A stretch of DNA of 26,938 nucleotides from Hyphomicrobiales bacterium (GCA_026400425.1 JAPLPC010000579.1:1-26938); one strand, 5' to 3'; positions 8,357-16,057 are shown, numbered from the stretch's first letter. Notes: generated by a model not told the origin, from the sequence alone. Numbers and translations are program-made.

Positions 8357-9067
8357 TCCGGTGGCCGTCGAGATCTGCTGCGCCTGCTTCGCGATCATCT
8401 GTTCGAGCGCGTTGTAGGACGTCCGAGCCGCTGCCGTGGTGGCGGCCGACGGCACCGCCGAGGTGGACGTCACCTTGGAGCCATCCGCATAGCTGATCGA
8501 GGTCGTGGTGCTTCCATCGGCATTCATCGTGGTCGATGTGGTTGCGCCGGTGACGTCGCTGCCGTCGCTAGATCCGTCCGCATTGCCACCGCCGCCATGA
8601 TGCGACTTGCCGGCGCCTTTCAGCGCCTTGCTGAGTTCATCGATGCTGACCGAACCGTCGCCATCCTTGTCGAGCTTGGCGAACACCTTGTCGGCATTGG
8701 CCACATTGGTGCCGCCGGCGCCGAGCTTGTCCTCGAATTCCGCTTTGCTGATCGATCCGTCGCTATTGCCGTCGAGCTGCGCGAACAGGCTCTTTAGCGC
8801 GTCCGATCTTGTCTTCGACTGCGCGGAAACATTGCTCTGGCTCTGAGCATCGAGCAGCGCGCCCATGGTGGAAGCCGACAGATTGCCGGCCGATGACGTG
8901 CTGCTACCCGTCGTGCCCGAGGCCGAAGTCACCGATGACGGGGTGCCGAGCTGGAAGGATGCTCCCTGCGACAATCCCGTCGTCGCCTTTGCAGACGACG
9001 TCTTCTTCGCGGTGAGCGATTGCAGAAGGTCCATGGCCGATGTGGCCAGCGCTGCGACGCCGAGCAT
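8336..9067 (-). CDS. EF-hand calcium-binding protein (XopAW-like label possible)
   Basis: A 243-residue Ser/Thr/Ala/Gly-rich protein with two canonical 12-residue EF-hand loops, DGNSDGSISKAE at residues 99-110 and DKDGDGSVSIDE at 133-144. Every calcium-ligand position is filled, including the final Glu. The flanks are low-complexity: Ser/Thr-rich before the hands, then Gly/Asp-rich NADGS repeats after them. GGAG seven bases before the ATG at 9067 fixes the start; a longer frame to 9163 lacks such a site. No clear cleavable signal peptide is seen. Similar rhizobial proteins are sometimes labelled XopAW-family type III effectors because of the EF-hands; nothing near it supports secretion, so I do not adopt that role. 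Calcium binding is likely, the function unknown. Confidence 0.8.
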   Translation of the reverse strand: MLGVAALATSAMDLLQSLTAKKTSSAKATTGLSQGASFQLGTPSSVTSASGTTGSSTSSAGNLSASTMGALLDAQSQSNVSAQSKTRSDALKSLFAQLDGNSDGSISKAEFEDKLGAGGTNVANADKVFAKLDKDGDGSVSIDELSKALKGAGKSHHGGGGNADGSSDGSDVTGATTSTTMNADGSTTTSISYADGSKVTSTSAVPSAATTAAARTSYNALEQMIAKQAQQISTATGSLAISV

Positions 9068-9227
9068 CGTCGATCTCCATCGAGGCCGGATTGCCTCCGA
9101 CGACAGATCAGCAAGCGCCGTGCCAGCGAAAAAACCTCGAAATTTCAACACCTCCCGTGACATCTGCGTTAAAGTCGCTGGGTCATTCGTACCCGGTGCG
9201 GCAGATTTTGCCGGAATGCAGCAGGTC

Positions 9228-9247
9228 CACCGGCGACGTTGCCGGTG
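9228..9247. other. Perfect 7-bp stem hairpin upstream of rpe
   Basis: CACCGGC and GCCGGTG enclose the six bases GACGTT in the 233-base divergent gap between the EF-hand gene and rpe, 53 bases before the rpe start. It may be an operator or an element of the rpe leader. There is no T-run, so a terminator is unlikely. The rest of the gap shows nothing I can name. Confidence 0.25.
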
Positions 9248-9300
9248 TTTCGACTGCGTGTTACGCGAGGCAAAATCGTCGCCATGTCAGGAACCCGCCC

Positions 9301-10002
9301 ATGTCCCAGAGCTTCGCACCGCGCCCGCTGGTGATCGCCCCCTCCATCCTGGCGGCTGATTTCGCCAGGCTCGGCGAAGAAGTCCGCGCGGTAGATCAGG
9401 CCGGTGCCGACTGGATCCATCTCGACGTGATGGACGGCCATTTCGTGCCGAACATTTCCTACGGCCCCGACGTCATCAAGGCGATGCGCCCACACACCAG
9501 CAAGATCTTCGACGCGCATCTGATGATCGCGCCGGCCGATCCCTATCTCGAAGCCTTCGCCAAGGCCGGCTGCGACCACATCACCGTGCATGCCGAAGCC
9601 GGTCCGCATCTGCATCGTTCGCTGCAGGCGATCCGCAGTCTCGGCAAGAAGGCCGGCGTCTCGCTGAACCCCGGCACCCCGCTGTCGGCGATCGAATATG
9701 TGCTCGACCTCGTCGATCTCGTGCTGGTGATGTCGGTCAATCCCGGCTTTGGTGGCCAGGCTTTCATCCCCTCGGCCCTGGACAAGATCGCCAGCCTGCG
9801 CGGCATGCTGGCTGGCCGCCCGATCGATATCGAAGTCGATGGCGGCGTGTCGGCGGCGGTCGCCGGCCAGCTCGCAGCGGCCGGCGCCAACGCCCTCGTG
9901 GCCGGATCCGCCGTCTTCAAGGGCGGCACCATGGAGAGCTACAAGGCCAATATCGACGGGATCCGCAGCGCGGCGGCGATCGCGCGCGGCGAGATGGTGT
10001 AG
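9301..10002 (+). CDS. rpe: Ribulose-phosphate 3-epimerase
   Basis: A 233-residue TIM-barrel enzyme interconverting D-ribulose 5-phosphate and D-xylulose 5-phosphate in the pentose phosphate and Calvin pathways. The family signatures are all present: APSILAADFARLGEE at the start, IHLDVMDGHFVPN with a metal-binding His and catalytic Asp, DAHLMI, MSVNPGFGGQ, and EVDGGV with the second catalytic Asp, followed by the phosphate-binding VAGSAVF. The length is standard. AGGAA seven bases before the ATG at 9301 supports this start over a much longer open frame. It converges on the kinase gene with a 33-base gap. No Calvin-cycle genes are adjacent, so this is probably the housekeeping copy. Confidence 0.96.
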   Translation: MSQSFAPRPLVIAPSILAADFARLGEEVRAVDQAGADWIHLDVMDGHFVPNISYGPDVIKAMRPHTSKIFDAHLMIAPADPYLEAFAKAGCDHITVHAEAGPHLHRSLQAIRSLGKKAGVSLNPGTPLSAIEYVLDLVDLVLVMSVNPGFGGQAFIPSALDKIASLRGMLAGRPIDIEVDGGVSAAVAGQLAAAGANALVAGSAVFKGGTMESYKANIDGIRSAAAIARGEMV

Positions 10003-10035
10003 GCAGCCCCCAGACCGGATCGCCATCCCTGCGCG

Positions 10036-11445
10036 CTACGGGTCGCCCGCTCGTTTCGGCGGCCGCACCACGGTGACGCTGCAGCCGGCTTCGGCTGCGA
10101 CCTTGGCCGATACGCTGCCGAGCAAGCTGCGCAACCGGGTATTCTGCCGCGCCCCGATGACGATGTGATCGACGCGGTTGACCGCGGCGAATTCGAGGAT
10201 CGCAGCGGCCGGATCCAGCGCCTCCAGCACATGGGTGGTGAGCCGGCCGGCATCGAGCTGCAGCGGCTGCGCCCAGTGCCGCAGCATCACCAGCCGATCG
10301 ACATGCTTGTTGTTGTCGTGCTCGTCGAGGGTGCGATCGATCGACAGCCGGTTGAGTTTCAGAACGTTGAGGCAAGCGAGCCGGGCCGACGGCAGGATTG
10401 CCAGTATGCGGCCGGCGGTGACGCGCAGCGCCTCGTTGAGGTCGGCCGCGCCTTCGGTGGTGTCGAGTGCCACCGCTACGATCGGCGCAGTGGCGAGCTG
10501 CGCGGCGACATCGGACGGGGTGCGGGTCGGCATCACCTGGCCGTTGAAGCGCCGCCGCCATGCCGTCGACAGCGGATCGCGATTGAGCTTGTCGGCGCGG
10601 CTTGTGAGCTTGACCTGATCGGGGTGACCGAGATCGAACGCCAGTTGCGCCGCCGTGGGATAGCGCCAGGCTGGCTCGATCTCGAGGCAGCGCAGCACGA
10701 TCTCCTGCAGCCACGGCGGATAGTCGGCGCGCAGTTTGCGCGGCGGCGTGGCGTCGCGCCACAGCCGCCGCTGCATGCCGCGCAAGGTTTCACTTTCGCC
10801 GAACGGACGCTCGCCGGTGGTGAAGAAATACGGCAGCACGCCGAGCGAAAACAGGTCGCTGCGCGGATCGTTGCGGACACCCAGCAGCCGCTCCGGCGCC
10901 ATATAGGGGGCGGTGCCGAACGGCAGCCGGAACTCCTCCTGTAGCAGATCGGGCAGCTGCGCGTGATGCGACAGACCATAATCGATCAGCACCGCGTCGC
11001 CATCCGGCCGGAACATCACGCTGCTCGGCTTGATGTCATGATGGATGACATGCTGCGCATGCAGGTCGGCCAGCGCCAGCGCGATCTTGCCCGCGATGGC
11101 GACGGCTTCGCCATAGGGCAGCGGCAGATCGGGCAGCCGGCGATACAGCGTTTCGCCGGCGATCTGCTCCATCACCACGTAAGGCTGCCGGGCAAAATCG
11201 CCCGCGCCGAAACAGGCCTGCACATGCGGCCCGGACAGCCGCGGCAGAATCATCTGCTCCATCTCGAAACTGACGATGGCCGCGGGATCGTCGCCTTCCG
11301 CGATCCGCGGCACCTTCATCAGCAGCGGTTGCGCCAGATCGGGCCGAGTGACCTGCCACAGCGTCGCCATGCCGCCGTGATGCACGCGCTCGCCGACGGT
11401 AAAGCCGTCGAGCACGATGCCTTGCTGCATCCGCATGCCCGCCAT
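10036..11445 (-). CDS. Serine/threonine protein kinase fused to a universal stress protein domain
   Basis: A 469-residue fusion. Residues 12-270 form a Hanks-type kinase: a degenerate glycine loop VHHGGMATLW (21-30), the ATP-binding Lys44 in LLMKVP, the catalytic loop HHDIKPSS with Asp137 and Lys139, a DYG metal motif (155-157) in place of DFG, and APE at 183-185. The usual Mg-binding Asn of the catalytic loop is Ser142 here, a single-base change (AGC versus AAC) that could lower activity. Residues about 317-465 are a UspA-type domain ending in DHIVIGARQN...GSVSAKVAAEAGCSVTVVR, which keeps the nucleotide-binding G-x-R/G-x(9)-S pattern approximately. No transmembrane segment is seen, so it is cytoplasmic. 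It starts two bases after the phosphoesterase stop and is surely co-transcribed with it. Targets are unknown. Confidence 0.9.
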   Translation of the reverse strand: MAGMRMQQGIVLDGFTVGERVHHGGMATLWQVTRPDLAQPLLMKVPRIAEGDDPAAIVSFEMEQMILPRLSGPHVQACFGAGDFARQPYVVMEQIAGETLYRRLPDLPLPYGEAVAIAGKIALALADLHAQHVIHHDIKPSSVMFRPDGDAVLIDYGLSHHAQLPDLLQEEFRLPFGTAPYMAPERLLGVRNDPRSDLFSLGVLPYFFTTGERPFGESETLRGMQRRLWRDATPPRKLRADYPPWLQEIVLRCLEIEPAWRYPTAAQLAFDLGHPDQVKLTSRADKLNRDPLSTAWRRRFNGQVMPTRTPSDVAAQLATAPIVAVALDTTEGAADLNEALRVTAGRILAILPSARLACLNVLKLNRLSIDRTLDEHDNNKHVDRLVMLRHWAQPLQLDAGRLTTHVLEALDPAAAILEFAAVNRVDHIVIGARQNTRLRSLLGSVSAKVAAEAGCSVTVVRPPKRAGDP

Positions 11446-11447
11446 CG

Positions 11448-12200
11448 CTACCGGCCCTCGAACAGACGATCGGCCAGCCGCGGCGGCAGACCGTTGGCGC
11501 GGATCGCCGCTGCAGCGGCCTCGACGTCATAGGGCACGCGGCAATAGGTGATCTCGCGCTGGTCGGTGTCGTAGACGGCGAAGGCCGCCGCCGGATTGCC
11601 ATCGCGGGGCTGCCCGACCGAGCCCATCACCGCGAGCCATTGCCGGCCGTGCAGCAGTTGCACGGGGACGTCGGCGCCGGGGATCGCGGGAGGCACGAAT
11701 TGCGTCATCTTCCCCGCCATCGACATCGAATACAGCGCCGGCTGATGGATGTGGCCGCAGAAGCTGAGTTGCGCCGGATTGGCCGCCAGACTACGCGCGG
11801 CGTCGGCGGTTTCCCGGACATAGCGCCAGCGCGCCGGCTGGCTCGCCTCGGCATGGATATACAGACGGTCATCATCCTCTGCCGTCAGCGGCAGCTCGGC
11901 GAGGAAGCGGCGCTGCGCGGCGCCGAGCCGGCCACGGGTCCATTCGATCGCCGCCTGCGCCTCGGCGGTCATGGTTTCGGACGGTGTCCCGACCGCGCGG
12001 TCGTGATTGCCGGCCACCGCCAGCGCCCCGTCGGCCACCAGCGCCATCGCCGTCTCGACAACCCAGTCCGGATCGGCGCCATAACCAACGAAATCGCCGA
12101 GCAGGATGATGCGGTCGGTGCCCCGCGCGCGCGCGTCATCGAGGCAGGCGGTGAACGCCTGCTTGTTGGCGTGGATATCTGCAAAGATGGCCAGCCGCAC
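11448..12200 (-). CDS. Calcineurin-like metallophosphoesterase
   Basis: A 250-residue cytoplasmic phosphoesterase with the full metal-ligand set: FADIHAN (Asp8, His10), LLGDFVGYG (Asp36), AGNHD (Asn65, His66), YIHAE (His116) and CGHIHQP (His150, His152). The start is a GTG with GGGAGG four bases before it; the longer open frame upstream runs into the FixK-type site and is rejected. The family includes phosphoprotein, nucleotide and phosphodiester hydrolases. Because the next gene is a protein kinase read from the same transcript, a role in reversing that phosphorylation is an attractive but unproven idea. A palindromic FNR/FixK-type site and a matching -10 lie just upstream. Confidence 0.88.
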   Translation of the reverse strand: MRLAIFADIHANKQAFTACLDDARARGTDRIILLGDFVGYGADPDWVVETAMALVADGALAVAGNHDRAVGTPSETMTAEAQAAIEWTRGRLGAAQRRFLAELPLTAEDDDRLYIHAEASQPARWRYVRETADAARSLAANPAQLSFCGHIHQPALYSMSMAGKMTQFVPPAIPGADVPVQLLHGRQWLAVMGSVGQPRDGNPAAAFAVYDTDQREITYCRVPYDVEAAAAAIRANGLPPRLADRLFEGR

Positions 12201-12216
12201 ATTGCCTCCCTGCCGC

Positions 12217-12257
12217 ACTTTAGCGCCTGTCGCATGCGCCGATTTGATTGACATCAA
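12217..12257 (-). promoter_or_regulatory. FNR/FixK-type promoter of the phosphoesterase-kinase/USP operon
   Basis: A perfect palindrome TTGAT-TGAC-ATCAA at 12244-12257 matches the FNR/FixK/FnrN consensus TTGAT-N4-ATCAA. On the minus strand a -10-like CTAAAGT lies at 12223-12217. A transcript starting six or seven bases further on (near 12210) would put the palindrome centre about 41 bases upstream, the class II activator position, and the message would begin right at the ribosome site GGGAGG. The box is about 160 bases from the plus-strand secreted-protein gene, less suited to activating it. The architecture is seen; the regulator and its oxygen response follow from the family and are not shown here. 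Confidence 0.65.
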
Positions 12258-12411
12258 TTGCTGCGGACGCCAATCCCCCGTTCGCTCGACCGTGTTCCGC
12301 AGCAGACACGACCGCGAGCTCACAAGCGAATGATTAATGGTAATCGCAGCGAAGCGGTGAGCGACCGCAGGGGATGGTATAAACCGATCAAGTCACAAGC
12401 ATGAGGTTGCG

Positions 12412-12846
12412 ATGCTGATCCGCCTGCTCTCGATCCTGGCCGTTGCTCTTTGTTGTCTGGGGCCAGCGCATGCCGCGCAGCCCCCGCGCGTCGATGATCC
12501 CGCCCAGTTCTCGCATCAGATTTACACGCTGATCAGCCAATCCAAATTCAAGGAGGTCGCCGCGCAACTGTCCGACGGCGTCGGCAGCCCGGAGCGGTCC
12601 GCGGACCTGGAGAACACCTTGAAGGAACTCGAAGGCAAGACCTTCGACTTCGGCAAGAAGGTTTATGACAAGGACTACAATGGCGCCTTGCGTCAGATCG
12701 TCTACTATTCCTATGTCGAGAGTTTCGGCTTCGTCTACTTTCGCTTCTCGTTCAAGATGACCAGCCGGGGATGGTATCTGACGGGTTTCCAGTTCAAGGA
12801 ATCCTCCGACGAACTGTTTCCCAAGGATCTGATCGAAGGCCCGTAA
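12412..12846 (+). CDS. Small secreted protein of unknown function
   Basis: A 144-residue protein with a clear Sec signal peptide: Arg4, a hydrophobic stretch LLSILAVALCCLG, and cleavage after AHA at about residue 21. The mature part, about 123 residues, starts QPPRVDDPAQF. It is mixed alpha/beta, with a helix (FSHQIYTLISQSKFKEVAAQL) and then aromatic-rich strands (IVYYSYVESFGFVYFRFSF, WYLTGFQF). The pattern recalls small NTF2-like or DUF4019-like periplasmic proteins, but I cannot assign a family. The start is the ATG at 12412 after a purine-rich AAGCATGAGG stretch. It precedes purB by 136 bases and need not be related to it. Confidence 0.72.
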   Translation: MLIRLLSILAVALCCLGPAHAAQPPRVDDPAQFSHQIYTLISQSKFKEVAAQLSDGVGSPERSADLENTLKELEGKTFDFGKKVYDKDYNGALRQIVYYSYVESFGFVYFRFSFKMTSRGWYLTGFQFKESSDELFPKDLIEGP

Positions 12847-12982
12847 AGACACGATCGATGGGCGGAATGCCGGGCCGCCCCGCAATCAAAGATTGAGCCC
12901 GACTTGGCTTGGCCTGCCGGTTTCCTCGTCGGCTTGCATCTGCTACACCGCGGCGAATTCCCCTCTTACGTCCGAGATGTCG

Positions 12983-14293
12983 ATGATCCCCCGCTATACC
13001 CGTCCCGAAATGGCTGCCATCTGGGAGCCGCAGACCCGTTTCAAGATCTGGTTCGAGATCGAAGCGCATGCGGCCGATGCGCTGGCGGAGTTGGGCACGA
13101 TTCCGAAGGACGCGGCGAAGACGATCTGGGCCAAGGCCAAGGATGCCACCTTCGACGTCGCGCGCATCGACGAGATCGAGCGCGAGACCAAGCATGACGT
13201 CATCGCCTTCCTGACCCATCTGGCGGAGATCGTGGGACCCGAGGCGCGCTTCGTGCATCAGGGCATGACGTCGTCGGACGTGCTCGACACCTGCCTGAAC
13301 GTGCAGTTGACCCGCGCCGCCGACATCCTGATCGCAGATATCGATCGTCTCTTGGCGGCGTTGAAGACCCGCGCCTATGAGCACAAGATGACGCCGACTA
13401 TCGGCCGCTCGCACGGCATCCATGCCGAGCCGGTCACCTTCGGCCTCAAACTCGCATTCGCCTATGCGGAGTTTTCGCGCAACCGCGAGCGCCTCGTCGC
13501 CGCCCGCAAGGAGGTCGCGACCTGTGCCATCTCCGGCGCTGTCGGCACCTTTGCGCAGATCGATCCGCGCGTCGAAGAACATGTGGCGAAGGCGATGGGC
13601 TTGCAGCCCGAGCCGATCTCGACCCAGGTGATCCCGCGCGATCGCCACGCGATGTTCTTTGCGACGCTCGGCGTGATCGCCTCGTCGATGGAGCGCCTCG
13701 CGACGGAAATCCGCCACATGCAGCGCACCGAAGTGCTGGAGGCCGAGGAGTTCTTCTCCGAAGGCCAGAAGGGCTCGTCGGCGATGCCGCACAAGCGCAA
13801 CCCGGTGCTGACCGAAAACATCACCGGCCTCGCCCGCATGGTGCGCGCCTATGTGACCCCGGCGCTGGAGAACGTCGTGCTGTGGCACGAGCGCGACATC
13901 TCGCATTCGTCGGCCGAACGCATGTTCGGGCCCGACGCCACCGTCACGCTGGACTTCGCGCTCAACCGCATGGCCGGCGTGATCGAAAAACTGCTGGTCT
14001 ATCCCGCCAACATGCAGAAGAACCTGGATCGCCTCGGCGGCCTCGTGCATTCGCAGCGCGTGCTGATTGCGCTGACGCAGAAGGGCGCGTCGCGCGAGGA
14101 CAGCTACAAACTGGTTCAGCGCAACGCCATGCCGGTGTGGCGCGGCGAAGGCGATTTCCAGACTCTGCTGAAGAACGATCCCGACGTGAAAAAATATCTC
14201 AGCGACGACGAGATCGCCGAAAAATTCGATCTCGGCTATCATCTCAAGCATGTCGATACGATCTTCAATCGTGTGTTCGGCAGCGCTTCGTAA
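12983..14293 (+). CDS. purB: Adenylosuccinate lyase
   Basis: A 436-residue enzyme of the fumarase/aspartase superfamily. It removes fumarate in two steps of purine synthesis: SAICAR to AICAR, and adenylosuccinate to AMP. Seen: the typical N-terminus MIPRYTRPEMAAIWEP, TSSDVLDTC, GRSHGIHAEP with the catalytic-site His, and the superfamily signature GSSAMPHKRNP at about 264-274 in the flexible loop that carries the catalytic Ser. A short GAGA site lies five bases before the chosen ATG; an ATG two codons upstream is also possible. The length is as expected and the frame is intact. It is followed by a palindromic repeat that probably ends the transcript. Confidence 0.97.
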   Translation: MIPRYTRPEMAAIWEPQTRFKIWFEIEAHAADALAELGTIPKDAAKTIWAKAKDATFDVARIDEIERETKHDVIAFLTHLAEIVGPEARFVHQGMTSSDVLDTCLNVQLTRAADILIADIDRLLAALKTRAYEHKMTPTIGRSHGIHAEPVTFGLKLAFAYAEFSRNRERLVAARKEVATCAISGAVGTFAQIDPRVEEHVAKAMGLQPEPISTQVIPRDRHAMFFATLGVIASSMERLATEIRHMQRTEVLEAEEFFSEGQKGSSAMPHKRNPVLTENITGLARMVRAYVTPALENVVLWHERDISHSSAERMFGPDATVTLDFALNRMAGVIEKLLVYPANMQKNLDRLGGLVHSQRVLIALTQKGASREDSYKLVQRNAMPVWRGEGDFQTLLKNDPDVKKYLSDDEIAEKFDLGYHLKHVDTIFNRVFGSAS

Positions 14294-14324
14294 CAGGTCA
14301 GCGAGCCCGCACCGCATTCTCAGC

Positions 14325-14410
14325 CGTCATTGCGAGCGGAGCGAAGCAATCCAGTTCTTTTGCAAAGACAAGACTGGATTGCTTCGTCGCAAGGGCTCCT
14401 CGCAATGACG
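14325..14410. repeat. Palindromic CGTCATTGCGAG repeat overlapping the MOSC start
   Basis: The left arm (14325-14354) begins CGTCATTGCGAGCGGAGCGA and ends CAATCCAG. The right arm (14374-14410) begins CTGGATTGCTTCGTCGC and ends CTCGCAATGACG. The arms are nearly perfect complements around a 19-base AT-richer loop. It starts 31 bases after the purB stop and can fold in RNA. Its last bases contain the ATG used to start the MOSC gene. The core is one I recognise from many Bradyrhizobium-type intergenic regions. Confidence 0.8.
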
Positions 14411-14962
14411 GTGGATAGGGTAGCGCCCCACGTCCTCGCCGTTGCACTCCGGCGCGGCCATCACTTCAGCAAGACACCAGCGCTGAGCATTCGCCTGCTG
14501 GCCGGCCTCGGTGTCGAAGGCGACGGCCATAGCGGCGCCACCGTGCAGCATCGCTACGATCGTCGCCGCGATCCGACAAAACCTAATCTGCGTCAGGTGC
14601 ACCTGATCCCGTCTGAGCTGCTCGAGGAATTGCGCAACAAGGGCTTTGCCGTCGCCCCCGGCGATCTGGGCGAGAACATCACGACGGCGCATATCGAACT
14701 CGCCGCGCTGCCGACCGGCACGCGCCTGTATCTTGGCCCGCGCGCCGTGATCGAACTTACCGGCTTGCGCGAACCCTGCGTTCTCATGGACAAATTTCGG
14801 CGCGGGCTGAAAGCGGCCACGCTGGACCGCGATGTGGGCGGCAGCCGGGTCTACAAAGCGGGCGTCATGGCCGTGGTTCTGGCCGATGGCGAGGTGGCGC
14901 CGGGTGATGCGATCCGTGTCGCGTTGCCGTCGGGGCAGCCCATGCCGCTACGGCCGGTCTAG
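14405..14962 (+). CDS. MOSC domain-containing protein
   Basis: A 185-residue stand-alone MOSC protein, the domain shared by the molybdenum cofactor sulfurase C-terminus and YiiM/YuaD-like proteins. Seen: GLGVEGDGHSGATVQHR near residues 35-50, NLRQVHLIPSELL, LGENITTAHIELAALPTGTRLYLG, and TGLREPC with Cys125, the conserved cysteine thought to handle sulfur bound for metal-sulfur clusters. Most relatives detoxify or sulfurate small substrates using molybdopterin or a persulfide. The predicted ATG sits inside the right arm of a palindromic repeat, so the true start could instead be a GTG at 14411 or 14432. No strong ribosome site is visible for any of them. Confidence 0.82.
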   Translation: MTVDRVAPHVLAVALRRGHHFSKTPALSIRLLAGLGVEGDGHSGATVQHRYDRRRDPTKPNLRQVHLIPSELLEELRNKGFAVAPGDLGENITTAHIELAALPTGTRLYLGPRAVIELTGLREPCVLMDKFRRGLKAATLDRDVGGSRVYKAGVMAVVLADGEVAPGDAIRVALPSGQPMPLRPV

Positions 14963-15046
14963 TTGCGGAAGCTCTTCCCGAAAAAGCCCGAATGATCGTA
15001 TCCTGATCGCAGCAACCCTGCAGTAACCATCCTCTCTTAACTTCGC

Positions 15047-15744
15047 ATGATGCCCACGCGCCCTACCATCCTGGTCTTCGACTCCGGCCTCGGCGGCCTC
15101 ACCGTCCAGCGCGAGATCGCGAAGGCGCGGCCGGATGCGCACTATGTCTATGTGGCCGATGACGTGTTCTTTCCCTATGGCCAGCATAGCGAACAGGCCC
15201 TGATCGACCGCGTGGTGCCGCTGATGGGCGAACTGATCGCCGCGCATCGCCCCGACATGGTGGTGATCGCCTGCAATACCGCTTCGACCATCGTGCTGAA
15301 CGATCTGCGCGCTGCCTATCAGGTACCGTTCGTCGGCACCGTCCCGGCGATCAAGCCGGCCTGTGCGGGCTCTCTGAGCAAGCGTGTGTCGGTGCTCGGC
15401 ACCTCCGGCACGGTCAAGCGCGAATATACCCAGACGCTGATCCGCGAATTCGGAGCCGGCTGTATCGTCACGCTGGTCGGCTCGGCCCATCTCGCATCAT
15501 TGGCCGAGGCCGCGCTCGGCGGCGGCGGAGGTGAGATCACCGACGCCGCCATTTTTGACGAGATCGCACCCTGCTTCGTTCAGGATGCCGCAGGCGCCCG
15601 CACCGACACGGTGTGGTCGGCCTGATCGGCGATCATCAGCAGGGTATGCCCCATGGCGATGCCGTGCTGCTGTACACCTCCGGCAAGCGCCACGCCTGGC
15701 CGGAGACGCTGGCGCCCTTTTTCGGCGGCCAGGTCGCGGCGTAG
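15047..15744 (+). pseudogene. murI: Glutamate racemase, internal out-of-frame deletion
   Basis: The first 188 codons read as MurI: LVFDSGLGGLTV with catalytic Asp12 and Ser13, FPYGQHS, VIACNTAST with the first catalytic cysteine Cys76, then GTVPAIKPA and VLGTSGTV. After ARTDTV the frame runs to a stop at 15623-15625. The tail of the family (VGLIGDHQQGMPHGDAVLLY to FFGGQVAA) resumes one frame over, from about 15616 to 15744. Between these lies the expected VLACTHYPLL block with the second catalytic cysteine and the segment up to ARR; about 35 codons are missing. MurI makes D-glutamate for peptidoglycan, and this copy cannot encode an active enzyme as written. An assembly error in GC-rich sequence is possible. 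A double ATG at 15047/15050 leaves the start slightly open. Confidence 0.85.
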
Positions 15745-15841
15745 ACGGCCGACCGACTGGCGGAACCCGTCATTTTGCTGCCCGCGGCGCCGGTTTCGGG
15801 CGCCTGCTGGCTGCAAAACTGACAAAACCCCTGTCTTTCAA

Positions 15842-15870
15842 TTGACATGAGCGGCCTCGCCGCCTAGAAA
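15842..15870 (+). promoter_or_regulatory. Near-consensus housekeeping promoter for rpsD
   Basis: TTGACA at 15842-15847, a 17-base spacer, and TAGAAA at 15865-15870. The -35 is a perfect match and the -10 matches at four of six positions. It is the strongest sigma-70-type promoter I can see in the window and faces rpsD, 188 bases upstream of its ATG. The stretch 15745-15841 before it holds a GGCGCC-loop-GGCGCC hairpin (15786-15804) after the murI remnant and nothing else recognised. Confidence 0.6.
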
Positions 15871-16057
15871 CCGCCCTGCTCGCGGGTCGTTTTCGGCCCG
15901 CGAAGCGTTTCGCACCCGTGGTTCTCCTCCCAGCTTTGGGAATGAGCCTGTCGGTGCCGGGATTTCCTTCAAAAGATCACCGGTACACAGGAGGGCGCGT
16001 CTCCTCATCCACCAATTGCGCCATCGCTTTGCGGTGGCCGATAACATCGAGGACGCG
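15871..16057 (+). other. Long rpsD leader
   Basis: If the promoter at 15842-15870 is used, the rpsD message begins with about 180 untranslated bases. The leader has a small hairpin, AGGAG-loop-CTCCT (15989-16005), and a 39-codon open frame (ATG at 15942, TGA at 16059-16061) whose stop overlaps the rpsD ATG as ATGA. The small frame has no ribosome site. In enterobacteria S4 represses its own message through a leader structure; whether this leader does so cannot be told from sequence. Confidence 0.35.

Noticed and set aside
12794..14317. 507-codon minus-strand open frame opposite purB
   Set aside because: It mirrors purB codon structure, gives a His/Arg-rich product without domain features, and purB is unmistakable.
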